A model generated the notes under the pieces. That model did no database searches and was not told where the DNA came from. It saw only the letters and a list, made by a program, of their open reading frames with translations. Below, one piece after another: positions 38,349-47,004 of a DNA stretch of 64,000 nucleotides. The position numbers and the translations under genes are program-made. Position 1 is the first letter of the stretch; each line of letters opens with the position of its first letter. Source of the DNA: Oerskovia sp042887685 (GTDB lineage Bacteria > Actinomycetota > Actinomycetes > Actinomycetales > Cellulomonadaceae); NCBI RefSeq assembly GCF_042887685.1, contig NZ_JBHVOS010000019.1:44526-108525 (forward strand), in the 5' to 3' direction.

Positions 38349-39815
38349 TCAGCCCGTCGGGCCGTTTCCCTCCTCGTCGAGGAGCCAGTCGAGCACGTCG
38401 CCGGCCGACCACGCGCCGTCGTGCCGCTCCGCGAGCCGTGCCGCCCCGGCGACGTCCGCTCCCAGGGTGACGAGGGGCAGCTCGACGTAGCCGTCCGCAC
38501 GCGTCTGACCGAGCCCGACGTCCGCCGCGAGCGAGTTGCACAGGCACGACCGCCCGACGGTGTCGTCGGCCCCTCCGCCCTTGCGCTCGAACATGTGCGC
38601 CGGCTCCGCGGGACAGCGGTAGGTGACCTTGCCGTCGTCCTTCTCGACCGGGGTGCGGAGGTAGCCCAGGTCGCACAGCCGGGGCCGCGCCGCCGCGACG
38701 TCCACGTCCGAGAGGGTCCCCGCGAGCTGGGCGACCTTGAACGGGAAGCCGGTCGGTGACGTGAGGGGCTCGGTCCGGACGTCGAGGGTCCCGGCGCGCA
38801 GCTGCGCGAGCACGTCCTCCCGCAGCGCGGAGTCGAGCCCCGAGTCGGTCGACAGGGCGAAGAGCGTGCCGACCTGGACGCCCGCCGCTCCGGCCTCGCG
38901 CGCAGCGGTCAGCGCCTCCGGGGTGCCCTGCGCGCCCGCCAGCCAGAACGGCAGGCCGATCGCGGCGACCTTCGTCAGGTCGGCCTGGTCTCGCGGGCCG
39001 AAGACCGGCTGCCCGGCCTCGTCGAGCGTCAGCCGCCCGCGGGGAGGGGCGTTGTGCCCGCCTGCTGGAGGACCCTCGACGACGAAGCCGTCGGGCCGGG
39101 TGCGGTCCTCGCGCACCAGGTGCTCGGCCAGGGCGTGCGCGGAGACGACGGCGAGGAACGTCGGCCGGGTCACGGGCGGCAGCGACCCGCCGAGGAGCGA
39201 GTCGGGGTCCAGGTCGACCGTGTGGTGGCTGCCACCGACCACCGAGACGGGGAACTGGACAGTCTCGTGGCCTGCGAGCTGGTCCAGCAGGTGCGGGATG
39301 TCGCGCGGGATGCCCGCGCCGGTCACGACGTAGTCGGCACCCGCGAGCATCGACCCGTAGGTGGCCGCGGGAGCCGCCATCTGGATCTTCTCGAGGAAGT
39401 TGATCCCCACCCGGCCGTCGTGCCCCTCCTTGGCGAGCCACACCTCGACGAAGCTCCCCAGGATCATGAGCTCCTGCGCGAGACGGGTCTGACGGAGCGC
39501 GAGGCGTGGCACGGGAGCGTAGGGCTGGTCCTCACCACGCCCCTCGGGGCGGAAGTAACGAGCGAGCACACGCTGGGCGAAGCGGGGCACCGGGAAGGCG
39601 TCGAGCGCCCGGCGGACCGCGCCGTCGCGGTCGCCGTTCTGCAGCCTGCGCGCCAGGACGAGGTCCAGCGCGGTCCCGGAGACCAGGCCGAGCTGCCCGG
39701 TGCGCGCGACGGCCGACGCGAGGCGCCAGGACGAGACCGCCATCCCCATCCCGCCCTGGATCACTCGTGGCAGGGGCGGAAACGATGCGGGGACGGGCAG
39801 GGACAGCGTGGTCAC
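38349..39815 (-). CDS. Nitronate monooxygenase family flavoprotein
   Basis: The product is 488 residues from GTG 39815. The TIM-barrel FMN protein shows PRVIQGGMGMAVSSWRLASAV, GINFLEKIQ, GADYVVTGAG, VVGGSHHT, PPAGGHNAPPRG and AGAQGTPEALTAAREAGAAGVQVGTLFA (in pieces). A C-terminal extension carries CPAEP, SCLCN and VDVLDWLL-like segments; the CRCPAEP/CLCN cysteines could bind metal. Length is well above simple nitronate monooxygenases (about 330-360), placing it with the long actinobacterial group. It oxidises alkyl nitronates if the family function holds. Confidence 0.88.
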   Translation of the reverse strand: MTTLSLPVPASFPPLPRVIQGGMGMAVSSWRLASAVARTGQLGLVSGTALDLVLARRLQNGDRDGAVRRALDAFPVPRFAQRVLARYFRPEGRGEDQPYAPVPRLALRQTRLAQELMILGSFVEVWLAKEGHDGRVGINFLEKIQMAAPAATYGSMLAGADYVVTGAGIPRDIPHLLDQLAGHETVQFPVSVVGGSHHTVDLDPDSLLGGSLPPVTRPTFLAVVSAHALAEHLVREDRTRPDGFVVEGPPAGGHNAPPRGRLTLDEAGQPVFGPRDQADLTKVAAIGLPFWLAGAQGTPEALTAAREAGAAGVQVGTLFALSTDSGLDSALREDVLAQLRAGTLDVRTEPLTSPTGFPFKVAQLAGTLSDVDVAAARPRLCDLGYLRTPVEKDDGKVTYRCPAEPAHMFERKGGGADDTVGRSCLCNSLAADVGLGQTRADGYVELPLVTLGADVAGAARLAERHDGAWSAGDVLDWLLDEEGNGPTG

Positions 39816-39962
39816 AGGTGGACCCTTCTCAGGCCTGGGTGCGGGTGGTTACTGCACCGTAGGTTGGAGACCCGGGTCGAGAACAGGGTCGAAGGACCCG
39901 AACCTGGTGGAGGAGTCACGCATGCCCGACGTGCGTCCTGGGCGGTGGGTTCGTCCAGCGAG

Positions 39963-41060
39963 TCAGCCGGGCGGTGGTGGGACGGGCGGACCGGTCGTCG
40001 CCGTCGGGCCCGAGGAATCGTCGGGACGCGACCACGGGTCCGTCGCCTGCCAACCGCTCTGCGGGTCCCAGGGCGTGACGGGAACGAACCGGCCCCGGTC
40101 GTCGTCGGAGACCTCCCACGCCGGGCCATCGGCCTCGCCGGAGGTCCCGTCATCGAGCAGGTCGGCAGGTGTGTCCGGCCGGTCGTCACGCGAGACCGGT
40201 CGATCGGCCGCGGGAGGTGGCGGCGGGGGAGCCATGACGGGTCGGTCCGTCCCGGCCAGCCGGGGCGAGCTCCCGCGGGGTGCGACGAACAGGTGACCCT
40301 GCCCGCCCGCCTGCACCGAGCGCACGGCGATGGGTTGTGTCGCGGCGGCGGACAGGTCGCCCTCCGGCCCGTCGCTCGTCGGTGCCCAGCTCAACCGGCC
40401 AGGGACGGGGGTGGGCGCCTGCTGCGGGGTCGCGAGCGGGGCTGGTCCGGGGTGTGCGGTGGGCGGGGGAGCCGCGCCCCCACCCGGTGTGCCGCCCTGC
40501 GGATGCTGGCCCCACGGCCCGCCGCGCCCGCCGGGGATGAAGATCGTGTCGCACAGCTTGCGGTACGTGGCGTCCGGGTTGGCGACCCAGTTGATGCGGC
40601 TCATGGCCTGGTCCTGACCGGCGGACTCGAGGATGAACTGGCCGTAGCCGAGGATCCGCCCGAGGATCGAGCGGCTGTAGCTCATGTCGGTGACCTTGCC
40701 GAGGGGCATCATCGCGACCTTGTGGGTCACGAGGCCGAACATCAGGAGCATGCGCTTGTCGGTCGCGACGAACCACTCGTTGCGCCAGTCGAGCACCTTC
40801 CACAGCAGTCGCAGCGCGACCAGGACCCAGGCCCACCAGAGAAGCAGCGAGCCCTCGCCCACGGCCGGGGCCAGGACGCTGACGAGCCAGGCCGCGAGCA
40901 CGAACGCGGCGAACGTCGTGGCGACGGGCTCGGCGAGCTTGCCCCAGTGGGCGCGCGTCGCCAGGACGACGCGCTCGCCGGGCAGGATGTACCGCCGCAG
41001 GTGGCGCGCGCTCAGGCGCGGCGCGGACTCGTGCGCCGGTGCGGGGAGGTCCTGCGCCAC
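39963..41060 (-). CDS. PH-domain-containing membrane protein
   Basis: The protein is 365 residues. Two transmembrane helices (about 50-70 and 75-95) precede a bPH_2-type domain: LDWRNEWFVATDKRMLLMFGLVTHKVAMMPLGKVTDMSYSRS (in pieces), GRILGYGQFILESAGQDQAMSRINWV, LCDTIFIPG. The remaining 190 residues are Pro/Gly-rich and likely disordered, ending TGPPVPPPPG. It is predicted at the cytoplasmic membrane with a cytosolic PH fold. The GTG start is 7 bases downstream of the stop of the small membrane protein gene, making a two-gene unit. Confidence 0.85.
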   Translation of the reverse strand: MAQDLPAPAHESAPRLSARHLRRYILPGERVVLATRAHWGKLAEPVATTFAAFVLAAWLVSVLAPAVGEGSLLLWWAWVLVALRLLWKVLDWRNEWFVATDKRMLLMFGLVTHKVAMMPLGKVTDMSYSRSILGRILGYGQFILESAGQDQAMSRINWVANPDATYRKLCDTIFIPGGRGGPWGQHPQGGTPGGGAAPPPTAHPGPAPLATPQQAPTPVPGRLSWAPTSDGPEGDLSAAATQPIAVRSVQAGGQGHLFVAPRGSSPRLAGTDRPVMAPPPPPPAADRPVSRDDRPDTPADLLDDGTSGEADGPAWEVSDDDRGRFVPVTPWDPQSGWQATDPWSRPDDSSGPTATTGPPVPPPPG

Positions 41061-41067
41061 GGTTCGC

Positions 41068-41235
41068 CTACTTCATGAGCGACTGGACGAACTGCCCGAA
41101 GCTCTGGAACGCGCCCAGGATGACGTCCCAGATGGCCTGGACGATGTCTGCTGCGCGGTCGGGGCTCTGGACGACCGCGTACAGCAGGAAGACGATGACG
41201 ACCCACATCAGGATGGTCTTGGCCTTGCCGGGCAT
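41068..41235 (-). CDS. Small single-pass membrane protein
   Basis: The protein is 55 residues from ATG 41235, preceded by GTGAGGACC. A single hydrophobic helix (ILMWVVIVFLLYAVV, residues 8-22) leads to an amphipathic segment DRAADIVQAIWDVILGAFQSFGQFV. It lies 7 bases before the PH-domain gene. Longer upstream codons add an Arg-rich tail without a site. The function is unknown; a partner of the PH-domain protein is possible. Confidence 0.7.
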   Translation of the reverse strand: MPGKAKTILMWVVIVFLLYAVVQSPDRAADIVQAIWDVILGAFQSFGQFVQSLMK

Positions 41236-41430
41236 CGTGTGGTCCTCACGTCGTCGATCGGGGCGGTTCTCGGCTCTGCTCGCCATGGTGACCAGAGCGG
41301 ACGGAGCACCGTCGGAGGCGCGCCGACGACGAGTCTAGCGTTTCGCCCGAATCGGTCGTGGGGCCTGTGTCATGACAAGGCGGTACAGGCGCGGCGCGAG
41401 ACCGCTCGCCCGCTCGTGAGCCCGGGCACG

Positions 41431-41466
41431 GTGAGGGGCGGGCACCTCGCGGTGCCCGCCCCTCAC
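41431..41466. terminator. Strong hairpin downstream of ndgR
   Basis: GTGAGGGGCGGGCACC (41431-41446) pairs perfectly with 41451-41466 around a TCGC loop: a 16-bp stem. On the minus strand it lies 20 bp after the ndgR stop. Confidence 0.75.
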
Positions 41467-41486
41467 GTTCCCAGGTCGATGGAGGA

Positions 41487-42206
41487 CTACTCTCCGGCGC
41501 GGCGCAGGACCTCGGTCAGGCGGTTGGCCGCGGCGACGACCGAGCCCGAGTGCAGGCGGCCCGGCTGACGGGTCAGGCGCTCGACCGGGCCCGAGATCGA
41601 GACGGCGGCGACGATGCGCCCGGACGGCCCGCGGACGGGCGCCGACACCGAGGCGACCCCGAGCTCGCGCTCCGAGACGGACTGGGCCCAGCCGCGCCGT
41701 CGGACACCCGAGAGGATCGTGGCCGTGAAGACGGCCTCGCGCAGGCCGCGGTGCAGGCGGTCCGGCTCCTCCCACGCGAGCAGCACCTGGGCCGCGGAGC
41801 CCGCGCCCATGGTGAGCGTCGCGCCGACGGGGATGGAGTCTCGCAGGCCGACGGGACGCTCGGCCGCGGCGACGCAGATGCGATGATCGCCCTGGCGCCG
41901 GTAGAGCTGGGCGCTCTCGCCGGTGTGGTCGCGCAGGGCCGTGAGAACGGGGTTCGCCGCGGCGAGCAGGCGGTCCTCGCCTGCTGCCGTCGCGAGCTCG
42001 TTCAGGCGCGGCCCGAGGACGAAACGGCCCTGCATGTCGCGGGCCACCATGCGGTGGTGCTCGAGCGCGACTGCGAGGCGATGAGCCGTCGGACGGGCGA
42101 GTCCGGTGGCGGTGACGAGCTGGGCCAAGGTGGCTGGTCCGGACTCCAGGGCGCCCAGAACGGACGCCGCCTTGTCCAGCACGCCGACTCCGCTAGAATT
42201 GTCCAT
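41487..42206 (-). CDS. ndgR: IclR-family regulator NdgR
   Basis: The protein is 239 residues. The winged HTH LVTATGLARPTAHRLAVALEHHRMV lies near the N-terminus (given in part), and the IclR effector domain has AERPVGLRDSIPVGATLTMGAGSAAQVLLA and VSERELGVASVSAPVRGPSGR, quoted in pieces. It is divergent from leuCD, the classic position of NdgR, which regulates leucine and other amino-acid genes in Streptomyces and Corynebacterium (LtbR). Repression or activation of leuCD from the 165-bp intergenic region is expected. The start MDNSSGVGV is at 42206. Confidence 0.93.
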   Translation of the reverse strand: MDNSSGVGVLDKAASVLGALESGPATLAQLVTATGLARPTAHRLAVALEHHRMVARDMQGRFVLGPRLNELATAAGEDRLLAAANPVLTALRDHTGESAQLYRRQGDHRICVAAAERPVGLRDSIPVGATLTMGAGSAAQVLLAWEEPDRLHRGLREAVFTATILSGVRRRGWAQSVSERELGVASVSAPVRGPSGRIVAAVSISGPVERLTRQPGRLHSGSVVAAANRLTEVLRRAGE

Positions 42207-42215
42207 AGGTCGATA

Positions 42216-42236
42216 TTGACGTCTCGCACAGTGAGA
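42216..42236. promoter_or_regulatory. Candidate NdgR operator and leuC promoter -35
   Basis: TTGAC at 42216-42220 (-35-like) is directly followed by TCTCGC (42222-42227), ACA, and GTGAGA (42231-42236), an imperfect palindrome with 5 of 6 pairs. It lies 10 bases before the ndgR start and about 135 bases before leuC. IclR-type regulators bind palindromes of this size. Confidence 0.5.
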
Positions 42237-42371
42237 TGCAAGTCAGCGGGTGTCGTGTCGACGAAGGGCCGGGAGATTCGCCCCGGGCCAGGACCGAGAT
42301 GTACCCCCCGATCGTCGCCCACGGCCCCCGCGTGAGCGACCACCGCAGGACACAGGTAGGAGAGAACCAAC

Positions 42372-43853
42372 ATGGCCGGCACGCTGGCGGAGAAGGTCTG
42401 GGACGCGCACCTGGTGCGACGTGGCACCGACGGGTCGCCCGACCTCCTCTACATCGATCTGCACCTCATCCACGAGGTCACCAGTCCCCAGGCCTTCGAG
42501 GGCCTGCGGCTCGCCGGCCGCCAGGTGCGCCGCACCGACCTGACGATCGCGACCGAGGACCACAACACCCCCACGCTCGACATCGACCTGCCGATCGCGG
42601 ACCTCACGAGCCGCACCCAGATCGACACGCTGCGCAACAACGCCAAGGAGTTCGGCGTGCGCATCCACTCGCTCGGCGACGCGGACCAGGGCATCGTGCA
42701 CCAGGTCGGCCCGCAGCTCGGCCTGACCATGCCCGGCCTGACCGTCGTGTGCGGCGACTCCCACACCTCCACGCACGGTGCGTTCGGGGCCCTCGCATTC
42801 GGCATCGGGACGTCCGAGGTCGAGCACGTGCTCGCGACCCAGACCCTCCCGCTCGCACCCTTCAAGACCATGGCCATCACGGTCGACGGCGAGCTGCCCC
42901 CGGGCGCGACGTCCAAGGACATCATCCTCGCGATCATCGCGAAGATCGGCACCGGCGGCGGCCAGGGCTACGTCCTGGAGTACCGCGGCGAGGCCATCCG
43001 CAAGCTGACCATGGAAGCCCGCATGACGGTCTGCAACATGTCGATCGAGGCAGGCGCACGCGCCGGCATGATCGCGCCCGACGAGACCACGTTCGAGTAC
43101 CTCAAGGGCCGCCCGCACGCGCCCGAGGGCGCCGACTGGGACGCCGCGGTCGAGTACTGGAAGACGCTCCGCTCCGACGACGACGCCACCTTCGACGAGG
43201 AGGTCGTCCTCGAGGCGGCCGACCTCGAGCCGTTCATCACGTGGGGCACCAACCCCGGCCAGGGCCTGCCCCTGTCCGCGAACGTCCCCGTCCCCTCGGA
43301 GATCGCCGACGAGAACGAGCGCGTAGCCGCCGAGCGTGCGATCGAGTACATGGGCCTGACCCCGGGCGCGCCGCTGCGCGACATCGCGATCGACACGGTC
43401 TTCATCGGCTCGTGCACCAACGGCCGCATCGAGGACCTGCGCTCGGTCGCCAAGGTCGTCCAGGGCAAGAAGAAGGCCGACTCGCTGCGCGTCCTGGTCG
43501 TGCCCGCCTCGGCCCGCGTGCGCCTCCAGGCCGAGGCCGAGGGGCTCGACCAGATCTTCCTCGACTTCGGTGCCGAGTGGCGCAACGCCGGCTGCTCCAT
43601 GTGCCTGGGCATGAACCCCGACCAGCTCGCCCCCGGCGAGCGCTCGGCCTCCACGTCCAACCGCAACTTCGAGGGTCGCCAGGGCAAGGGCGGGCGCACC
43701 CACCTCGTCTCGCCGCTCGTCGCGGCCGCGACCGCCATCCGCGGGACCCTGTCCTCGCTGGCGGACCTGGACCTGCCCGCCGACGTCGACATCACGTCGT
43801 TCGACGGCACGCCGCTCGCGCCGCTCGACCCGCGCGTCCCGCTGCAGGTCTGA
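42372..43853 (+). CDS. leuC: 3-isopropylmalate dehydratase large subunit
   Basis: The protein is 493 residues. Aconitase-type features: VCGDSHTSTHGAFGALAFGIGTSEVEHVLATQ in pieces, the [4Fe-4S] ligands in IGSCTNGRIEDLR (first Cys) and GCSMCLGMNPD (second and third Cys), and SNRNFEGRQGKGGRTHLVSP. It isomerises 2- to 3-isopropylmalate with LeuD in leucine synthesis. ACACAGGTAGGAGAGAACC gives a good ribosome binding site. It leads the leuCD unit and is divergent from ndgR. Confidence 0.97.
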   Translation: MAGTLAEKVWDAHLVRRGTDGSPDLLYIDLHLIHEVTSPQAFEGLRLAGRQVRRTDLTIATEDHNTPTLDIDLPIADLTSRTQIDTLRNNAKEFGVRIHSLGDADQGIVHQVGPQLGLTMPGLTVVCGDSHTSTHGAFGALAFGIGTSEVEHVLATQTLPLAPFKTMAITVDGELPPGATSKDIILAIIAKIGTGGGQGYVLEYRGEAIRKLTMEARMTVCNMSIEAGARAGMIAPDETTFEYLKGRPHAPEGADWDAAVEYWKTLRSDDDATFDEEVVLEAADLEPFITWGTNPGQGLPLSANVPVPSEIADENERVAAERAIEYMGLTPGAPLRDIAIDTVFIGSCTNGRIEDLRSVAKVVQGKKKADSLRVLVVPASARVRLQAEAEGLDQIFLDFGAEWRNAGCSMCLGMNPDQLAPGERSASTSNRNFEGRQGKGGRTHLVSPLVAAATAIRGTLSSLADLDLPADVDITSFDGTPLAPLDPRVPLQV

Positions 43854-43935
43854 CACCGGGACCCGGCGCCCCGCGCGGGGCGCCACCCACCCCGGCAGGC
43901 CACCTGACGACACTCATCGAGGAAGCAGAAGCATC

Positions 43936-44574
43936 ATGGAGAAGTTCACCACCCACACCGGTGTCGGTGTCCCGCTGCGCCGCAGCAACGTCGACACGGA
44001 CCAGATCATCCCCGCCGTCTACCTCAAGCGCGTGACGCGCACGGGCTTCGAGGACGCCCTGTTCGCGGCGTGGCGCGGGGACCCCGCGTTCGTCCTGAAC
44101 CAGCCCGCGTACACGTCCGGCTCCGTGCTGGTCGCGGGCCCCGACTTCGGCACCGGCTCGTCGCGCGAGCACGCCGTCTGGGCCCTCAAGGACTACGGTT
44201 TCAAGGTTGTCCTGGCCTCGCGCTTCGCGGACATCTTCCGCGGCAACTCGGGCAAGCAGGGCCTCGTCGCGGGCATCGTCGCGCAGGAGGACATCGAGCT
44301 GCTGTGGAAGGTCCTGGAGACCAAGCCCGGCACCGAGGTCACGGTCGACCTGGTCGAGCGCACCGCCACGGCCGACGACGTCGTGGTCCGCTTCCAGATC
44401 GACGACTACACGCGCTGGCGCCTCATGGAGGGCCTCGACGACATCGGCCTGACCCTCCAGCACGAGGCCGACATCACGGCGTTCGAGCAGACGCGTGCGT
44501 CGTGGCGTCCCAAGACGCTGCCGGCGAAGCACCTGCCGACGGTCGAGATCGAGGCGGCACGCCCGTCCGCGTGA
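43936..44574 (+). CDS. leuD: 3-isopropylmalate dehydratase small subunit
   Basis: The protein is 212 residues. VPLRRSNVDTDQIIPAVYLKR at the N-terminus and GPDFGTGSSREHAVWALKDYGFK are the LeuD signatures, followed by SRFADIFRGNSGKQGLV. It forms the swivelling small subunit with LeuC. It is preceded by GAGGAAGCAGAAGC at a gap of 82 bases from leuC. The operon ends at an 18-bp hairpin 18 bases downstream. Confidence 0.97.
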   Translation: MEKFTTHTGVGVPLRRSNVDTDQIIPAVYLKRVTRTGFEDALFAAWRGDPAFVLNQPAYTSGSVLVAGPDFGTGSSREHAVWALKDYGFKVVLASRFADIFRGNSGKQGLVAGIVAQEDIELLWKVLETKPGTEVTVDLVERTATADDVVVRFQIDDYTRWRLMEGLDDIGLTLQHEADITAFEQTRASWRPKTLPAKHLPTVEIEAARPSA

Positions 44575-44591
44575 CGCGCGTGTGAACCGGC

Positions 44592-44632
44592 CCGACGGCG
44601 CCGCTCCCCTGGGTGGGGAGCGGCGCCGTCGG
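44592..44632 (+). terminator. leuCD terminator hairpin
   Basis: The 18-base arm CCGACGGCGCCGCTCCCC (44592-44609) pairs perfectly with 44615-44632 around TGGGT. It contains one copy of the GCCCGACGGCG repeat. There is no poly-T tail, typical of high-GC actinobacterial terminators. Confidence 0.8.
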
Positions 44633-44660
44633 CGTGTGGTCCCTGGGTGCGCGGGCTGTC

Positions 44661-44826
44661 GCCGACGGTGACGGCGAGGTGCGCCGACGGTGACCGACAC
44701 GCCGGCCGAGGGTGACGGAACTGCCCGCCGAGGGTGACGTGCTGGTGCGCCGAAGGTGACGGACACGGCCGCCGAGGGTGACGTGCTGGTGCGCCGAAGG
44801 TGACGGACACGGCCGCCGAGGGTGAC
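44661..44826 (+). repeat. Phased 22-bp repeat array A (8 units)
   Basis: The 12-bp core GCCGA(C/G/A)GGTGAC starts at 44661, 44683, 44705, 44727, 44749, 44771, 44793 and 44815: an exact 22-bp period with 10-bp spacers. Spacers GTGCTGGTGC and GGACACGGCC alternate in the last units. It is followed, after about 70 bp, by the inverted array B. The core is not a known terminator and the array contains no gene. The period of 22 is about two helical turns, placing all cores on one face. Confidence 0.92.
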
Positions 44827-44896
44827 GGGTACCAGTGCTGAAGTTGCCCTGCGGAGGATCGCAGGAGGCGCCGACCGCTACCGCGGCCGCGCTCGG

Positions 44897-44974
44897 GTCA
44901 CCGCCGACGGGCCGGGCGGTCACCCTCGGCGGGCAGTCCCGTCACCCTCGGCGGGCGACCGCGTCACCCTCGGC
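44897..44974 (-). repeat. Phased 22-bp repeat array B (4 units, inverted)
   Basis: The complementary core GTCACCCTCGGC begins at 44919, 44941 and 44963, with a decayed unit GTCACCGCCGAC at 44897, again exactly 22 bp apart. Its orientation is opposite to array A, so the two arrays face each other. It ends 14 bases from the stop of the LLM gene. Confidence 0.9.
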
Positions 44975-44987
44975 GTGCAGCCCTCGT

Positions 44988-45827
44988 TCAGGGGCGCGGC
45001 GGGCCCTGGCGGATCCTCGCGAGCTGCGACTCGGCGGTGACCTTCGTCGGGTCCCAGCCGGCCTCGATCCACCAGGTCGCGCCTGCCGCCTCGAGCGCCC
45101 GCGCGTCCTCGGCGGCAGCGTCGAGGTCGGTCGCGAAGTCGCGCTGGACGACGAGCTCGAACTCCCCGGCGCCGGGGTCGCGGTGCTCGGCGACCCAGCT
45201 CGCGACCTCGCGCACGTCGTCGGGCGTGAGCGGGTCCATGCCGCGGTCGCCGCGCAGCTGGACGGTCACGCCGTTCCAGCGCACCGCGCGGCTCATCGAC
45301 CTCTCGCTCGGGAAGACGCCCACGGGCCACACCGGGATGCGCCCGTTGACGGGCTGGGGTGAGATCGTCATCTCGCCGGTCGAGATGTGCTTCCCGTCGA
45401 ACGAGAACGCCTCACCGGACCAGGAACGCTCGAGGAACGCGAGGACGTCGTCGAGCAGCTCGGCCCGCTCACGCAGCGACGTGAGCTGACCGGGGACCGC
45501 GCTGAAGCCGGCGTCGTCGAGCACCCCGACCCCTGCAGGCAGGACCAGCCGACCGCCGGACAGGTGATCAACGGTCAGCGCCTGGCGAGCGAGCTCCCAC
45601 GGGCGCCTGCGCGGCAGGGCGAACACGAGCGCACCGAGCGTCACGCGCTGCGTCTGGACGGCCGCCGCGGCGAGGATGCCCCACGGGTCGTAGCCCTCCA
45701 TGCCGGGCAGGCTGATGCCGTCCCACGTGAAGTAGCCGTCCCAACCGTGCTCCTCGGCCTCGCGGGCCATCTGGACCAGCTCTGACGCGGAACCGAAGCT
45801 CCCGACGAACCCGAACTGCAAGCCCAT
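44988..45827 (-). CDS. LLM-class flavin-dependent oxidoreductase
   Basis: The protein is 279 residues with a luciferase-like TIM barrel: GFVGSFGSASELVQMAREAEEHGWDGYFTWDG in pieces, LGALVFALPRRRPWELARQALTVDHLSGGRLVLPAGVG in pieces. The usual mycobacterial F420/FMN class has the order seen here. It starts at ATG 45827 after AGGAGGATGTC. The cofactor (FMN or F420) and substrate are not evident. Length is on the short side for the family (about 280-340). It is downstream of the DUF808 gene on the same strand. Confidence 0.85.
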   Translation of the reverse strand: MGLQFGFVGSFGSASELVQMAREAEEHGWDGYFTWDGISLPGMEGYDPWGILAAAAVQTQRVTLGALVFALPRRRPWELARQALTVDHLSGGRLVLPAGVGVLDDAGFSAVPGQLTSLRERAELLDDVLAFLERSWSGEAFSFDGKHISTGEMTISPQPVNGRIPVWPVGVFPSERSMSRAVRWNGVTVQLRGDRGMDPLTPDDVREVASWVAEHRDPGAGEFELVVQRDFATDLDAAAEDARALEAAGATWWIEAGWDPTKVTAESQLARIRQGPPRP

Positions 45828-45901
45828 GACATCCTCCTGCGACTCGTTGGCGGTCCTCCCACGGTAGGGGCGGCCACCCACACGCGCCGCGAGAACGACG
45901 A

Positions 45902-45935
45902 CGGGCGGGCTCCCGGAGGACCGGGAACCCGCCCG
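45902..45935. terminator. Hairpin between DUF808 and LLM genes
   Basis: CGGGCGGGCTCCCGG (45902-45916) pairs with CCGGGAACCCGCCCG (45921-45935) with one mismatch and an AGGA loop. It is 22 bases after the DUF808 stop (minus strand). Confidence 0.7.
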
Positions 45936-45957
45936 CAGCGCCCTGCGAGGGCGAGGG

Positions 45958-46893
45958 TCAGTGGTGCTTGTTCTTGCGTGGGATGAAGTGCACGACCGTC
46001 ACGACGACCGCTCCCGCCACGACGCCGATGATCGCCGAACCCAGGGTGTCGACGAGCCACACCAGGAACCCGCCCACGGCCGGCACGCCGTGCACGGCGT
46101 CCTCGAGGACGTGCAGCAGGTCGTAGGGCGCGTGCCAGCCCAGGTCGTACGTGCCCTGGAGCAGGATGTGTCCACCGACCCACAGCATCGCGACCGTGCC
46201 CACGATCGAGATGACGGCCATGACGCGGGGCATCGCCTTGACCAGGCCGTGGCCGAACGACTTGACCCAGCCGGTCTCGCGTCCCGCGAGGTGCAGGCCG
46301 ATGTCGTCCATCTTCACGATGAGCCCGACGATCCCGTACACGACCGCCGTGATGAGAAGCGCGACGACGACCAGGATGATCGCGCGGGCCCAGAAGCCCT
46401 CCGCCGCGACCTCGTTGAGCGCGATGACCATGATCTCCGCGCTGAGGATGAAGTCGGTGCGCACCGCGCTCGACACGACGCTGTCCTCGTCGACGGCCTT
46501 CTTGGCGGCGGCGTCGTCGACGGCCTCGCCGTGCTTGCCCGAGACCATCTCCCAGAGCTTCTCCGCACCCTCGAACGCGAGGTAGGCGCCACCGACCATG
46601 AGCAGCGGCGTCAGCAGCCACGGCAGGAACTGACTCAGCAGCAGGGCCGCGGGGAGGATGAACAGGAGCTTGTTGCGCAGCGAGCCCATCGCGATGCGCT
46701 TGATCACGGGCAGCTCGCGCTTCGCGGCCAGCCCGGCGACGTACTGGGGCGTGACCGCGGTGTCGTCGATCACGACGCCGGTCGCCTTGACGCTCGCCCG
46801 CCCCGCCGCGGCGCCGATGTCGTCGACGGACGCGGCCGCCAGCTTGGCGAACGCTGCAATGTCGTCCAGGAGGGCTGCGAGTCCAACGGCCAT
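45958..46893 (-). CDS. DUF808 family membrane protein
   Basis: The protein is 311 residues from ATG 46893 (MAVGLAALLDDIAAFAKLAAASVDDIGAA, in pieces). It has the conserved DDTAVTPQYVAGLAAKRELPVI, KLLFILPAALLLSQFLPWLLTPLLMVGGAYLAFEGAEK in pieces, and four more transmembrane helices. The C-terminal tail is HFIPRKNKHH. DUF808 proteins (YedI-like) are inner-membrane proteins of unknown function. The frame upstream of the start enters the repeat arrays C and D and has no credible codons. Confidence 0.9.
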   Translation of the reverse strand: MAVGLAALLDDIAAFAKLAAASVDDIGAAAGRASVKATGVVIDDTAVTPQYVAGLAAKRELPVIKRIAMGSLRNKLLFILPAALLLSQFLPWLLTPLLMVGGAYLAFEGAEKLWEMVSGKHGEAVDDAAAKKAVDEDSVVSSAVRTDFILSAEIMVIALNEVAAEGFWARAIILVVVALLITAVVYGIVGLIVKMDDIGLHLAGRETGWVKSFGHGLVKAMPRVMAVISIVGTVAMLWVGGHILLQGTYDLGWHAPYDLLHVLEDAVHGVPAVGGFLVWLVDTLGSAIIGVVAGAVVVTVVHFIPRKNKHH

Positions 46894-47004
46894 GAGGTCT
46901 CCACGAGGCCCGTGTCGCCGCCCACGAGCCCTGAGGTCGGGAATCGACGCGGCTGTAGCGCATCGTAACGACTCGGGCGCCCGGCCGTCGCGACCCGTCC
47001 GCGG

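Noticed and set aside
44661..44974. Arrays A and B as a CRISPR array
   Set aside because: Cores are 12 bp with 10-bp spacers that repeat among units; no leader, no cas genes, and the second half is inverted. CRISPR repeats are longer with unique longer spacers.
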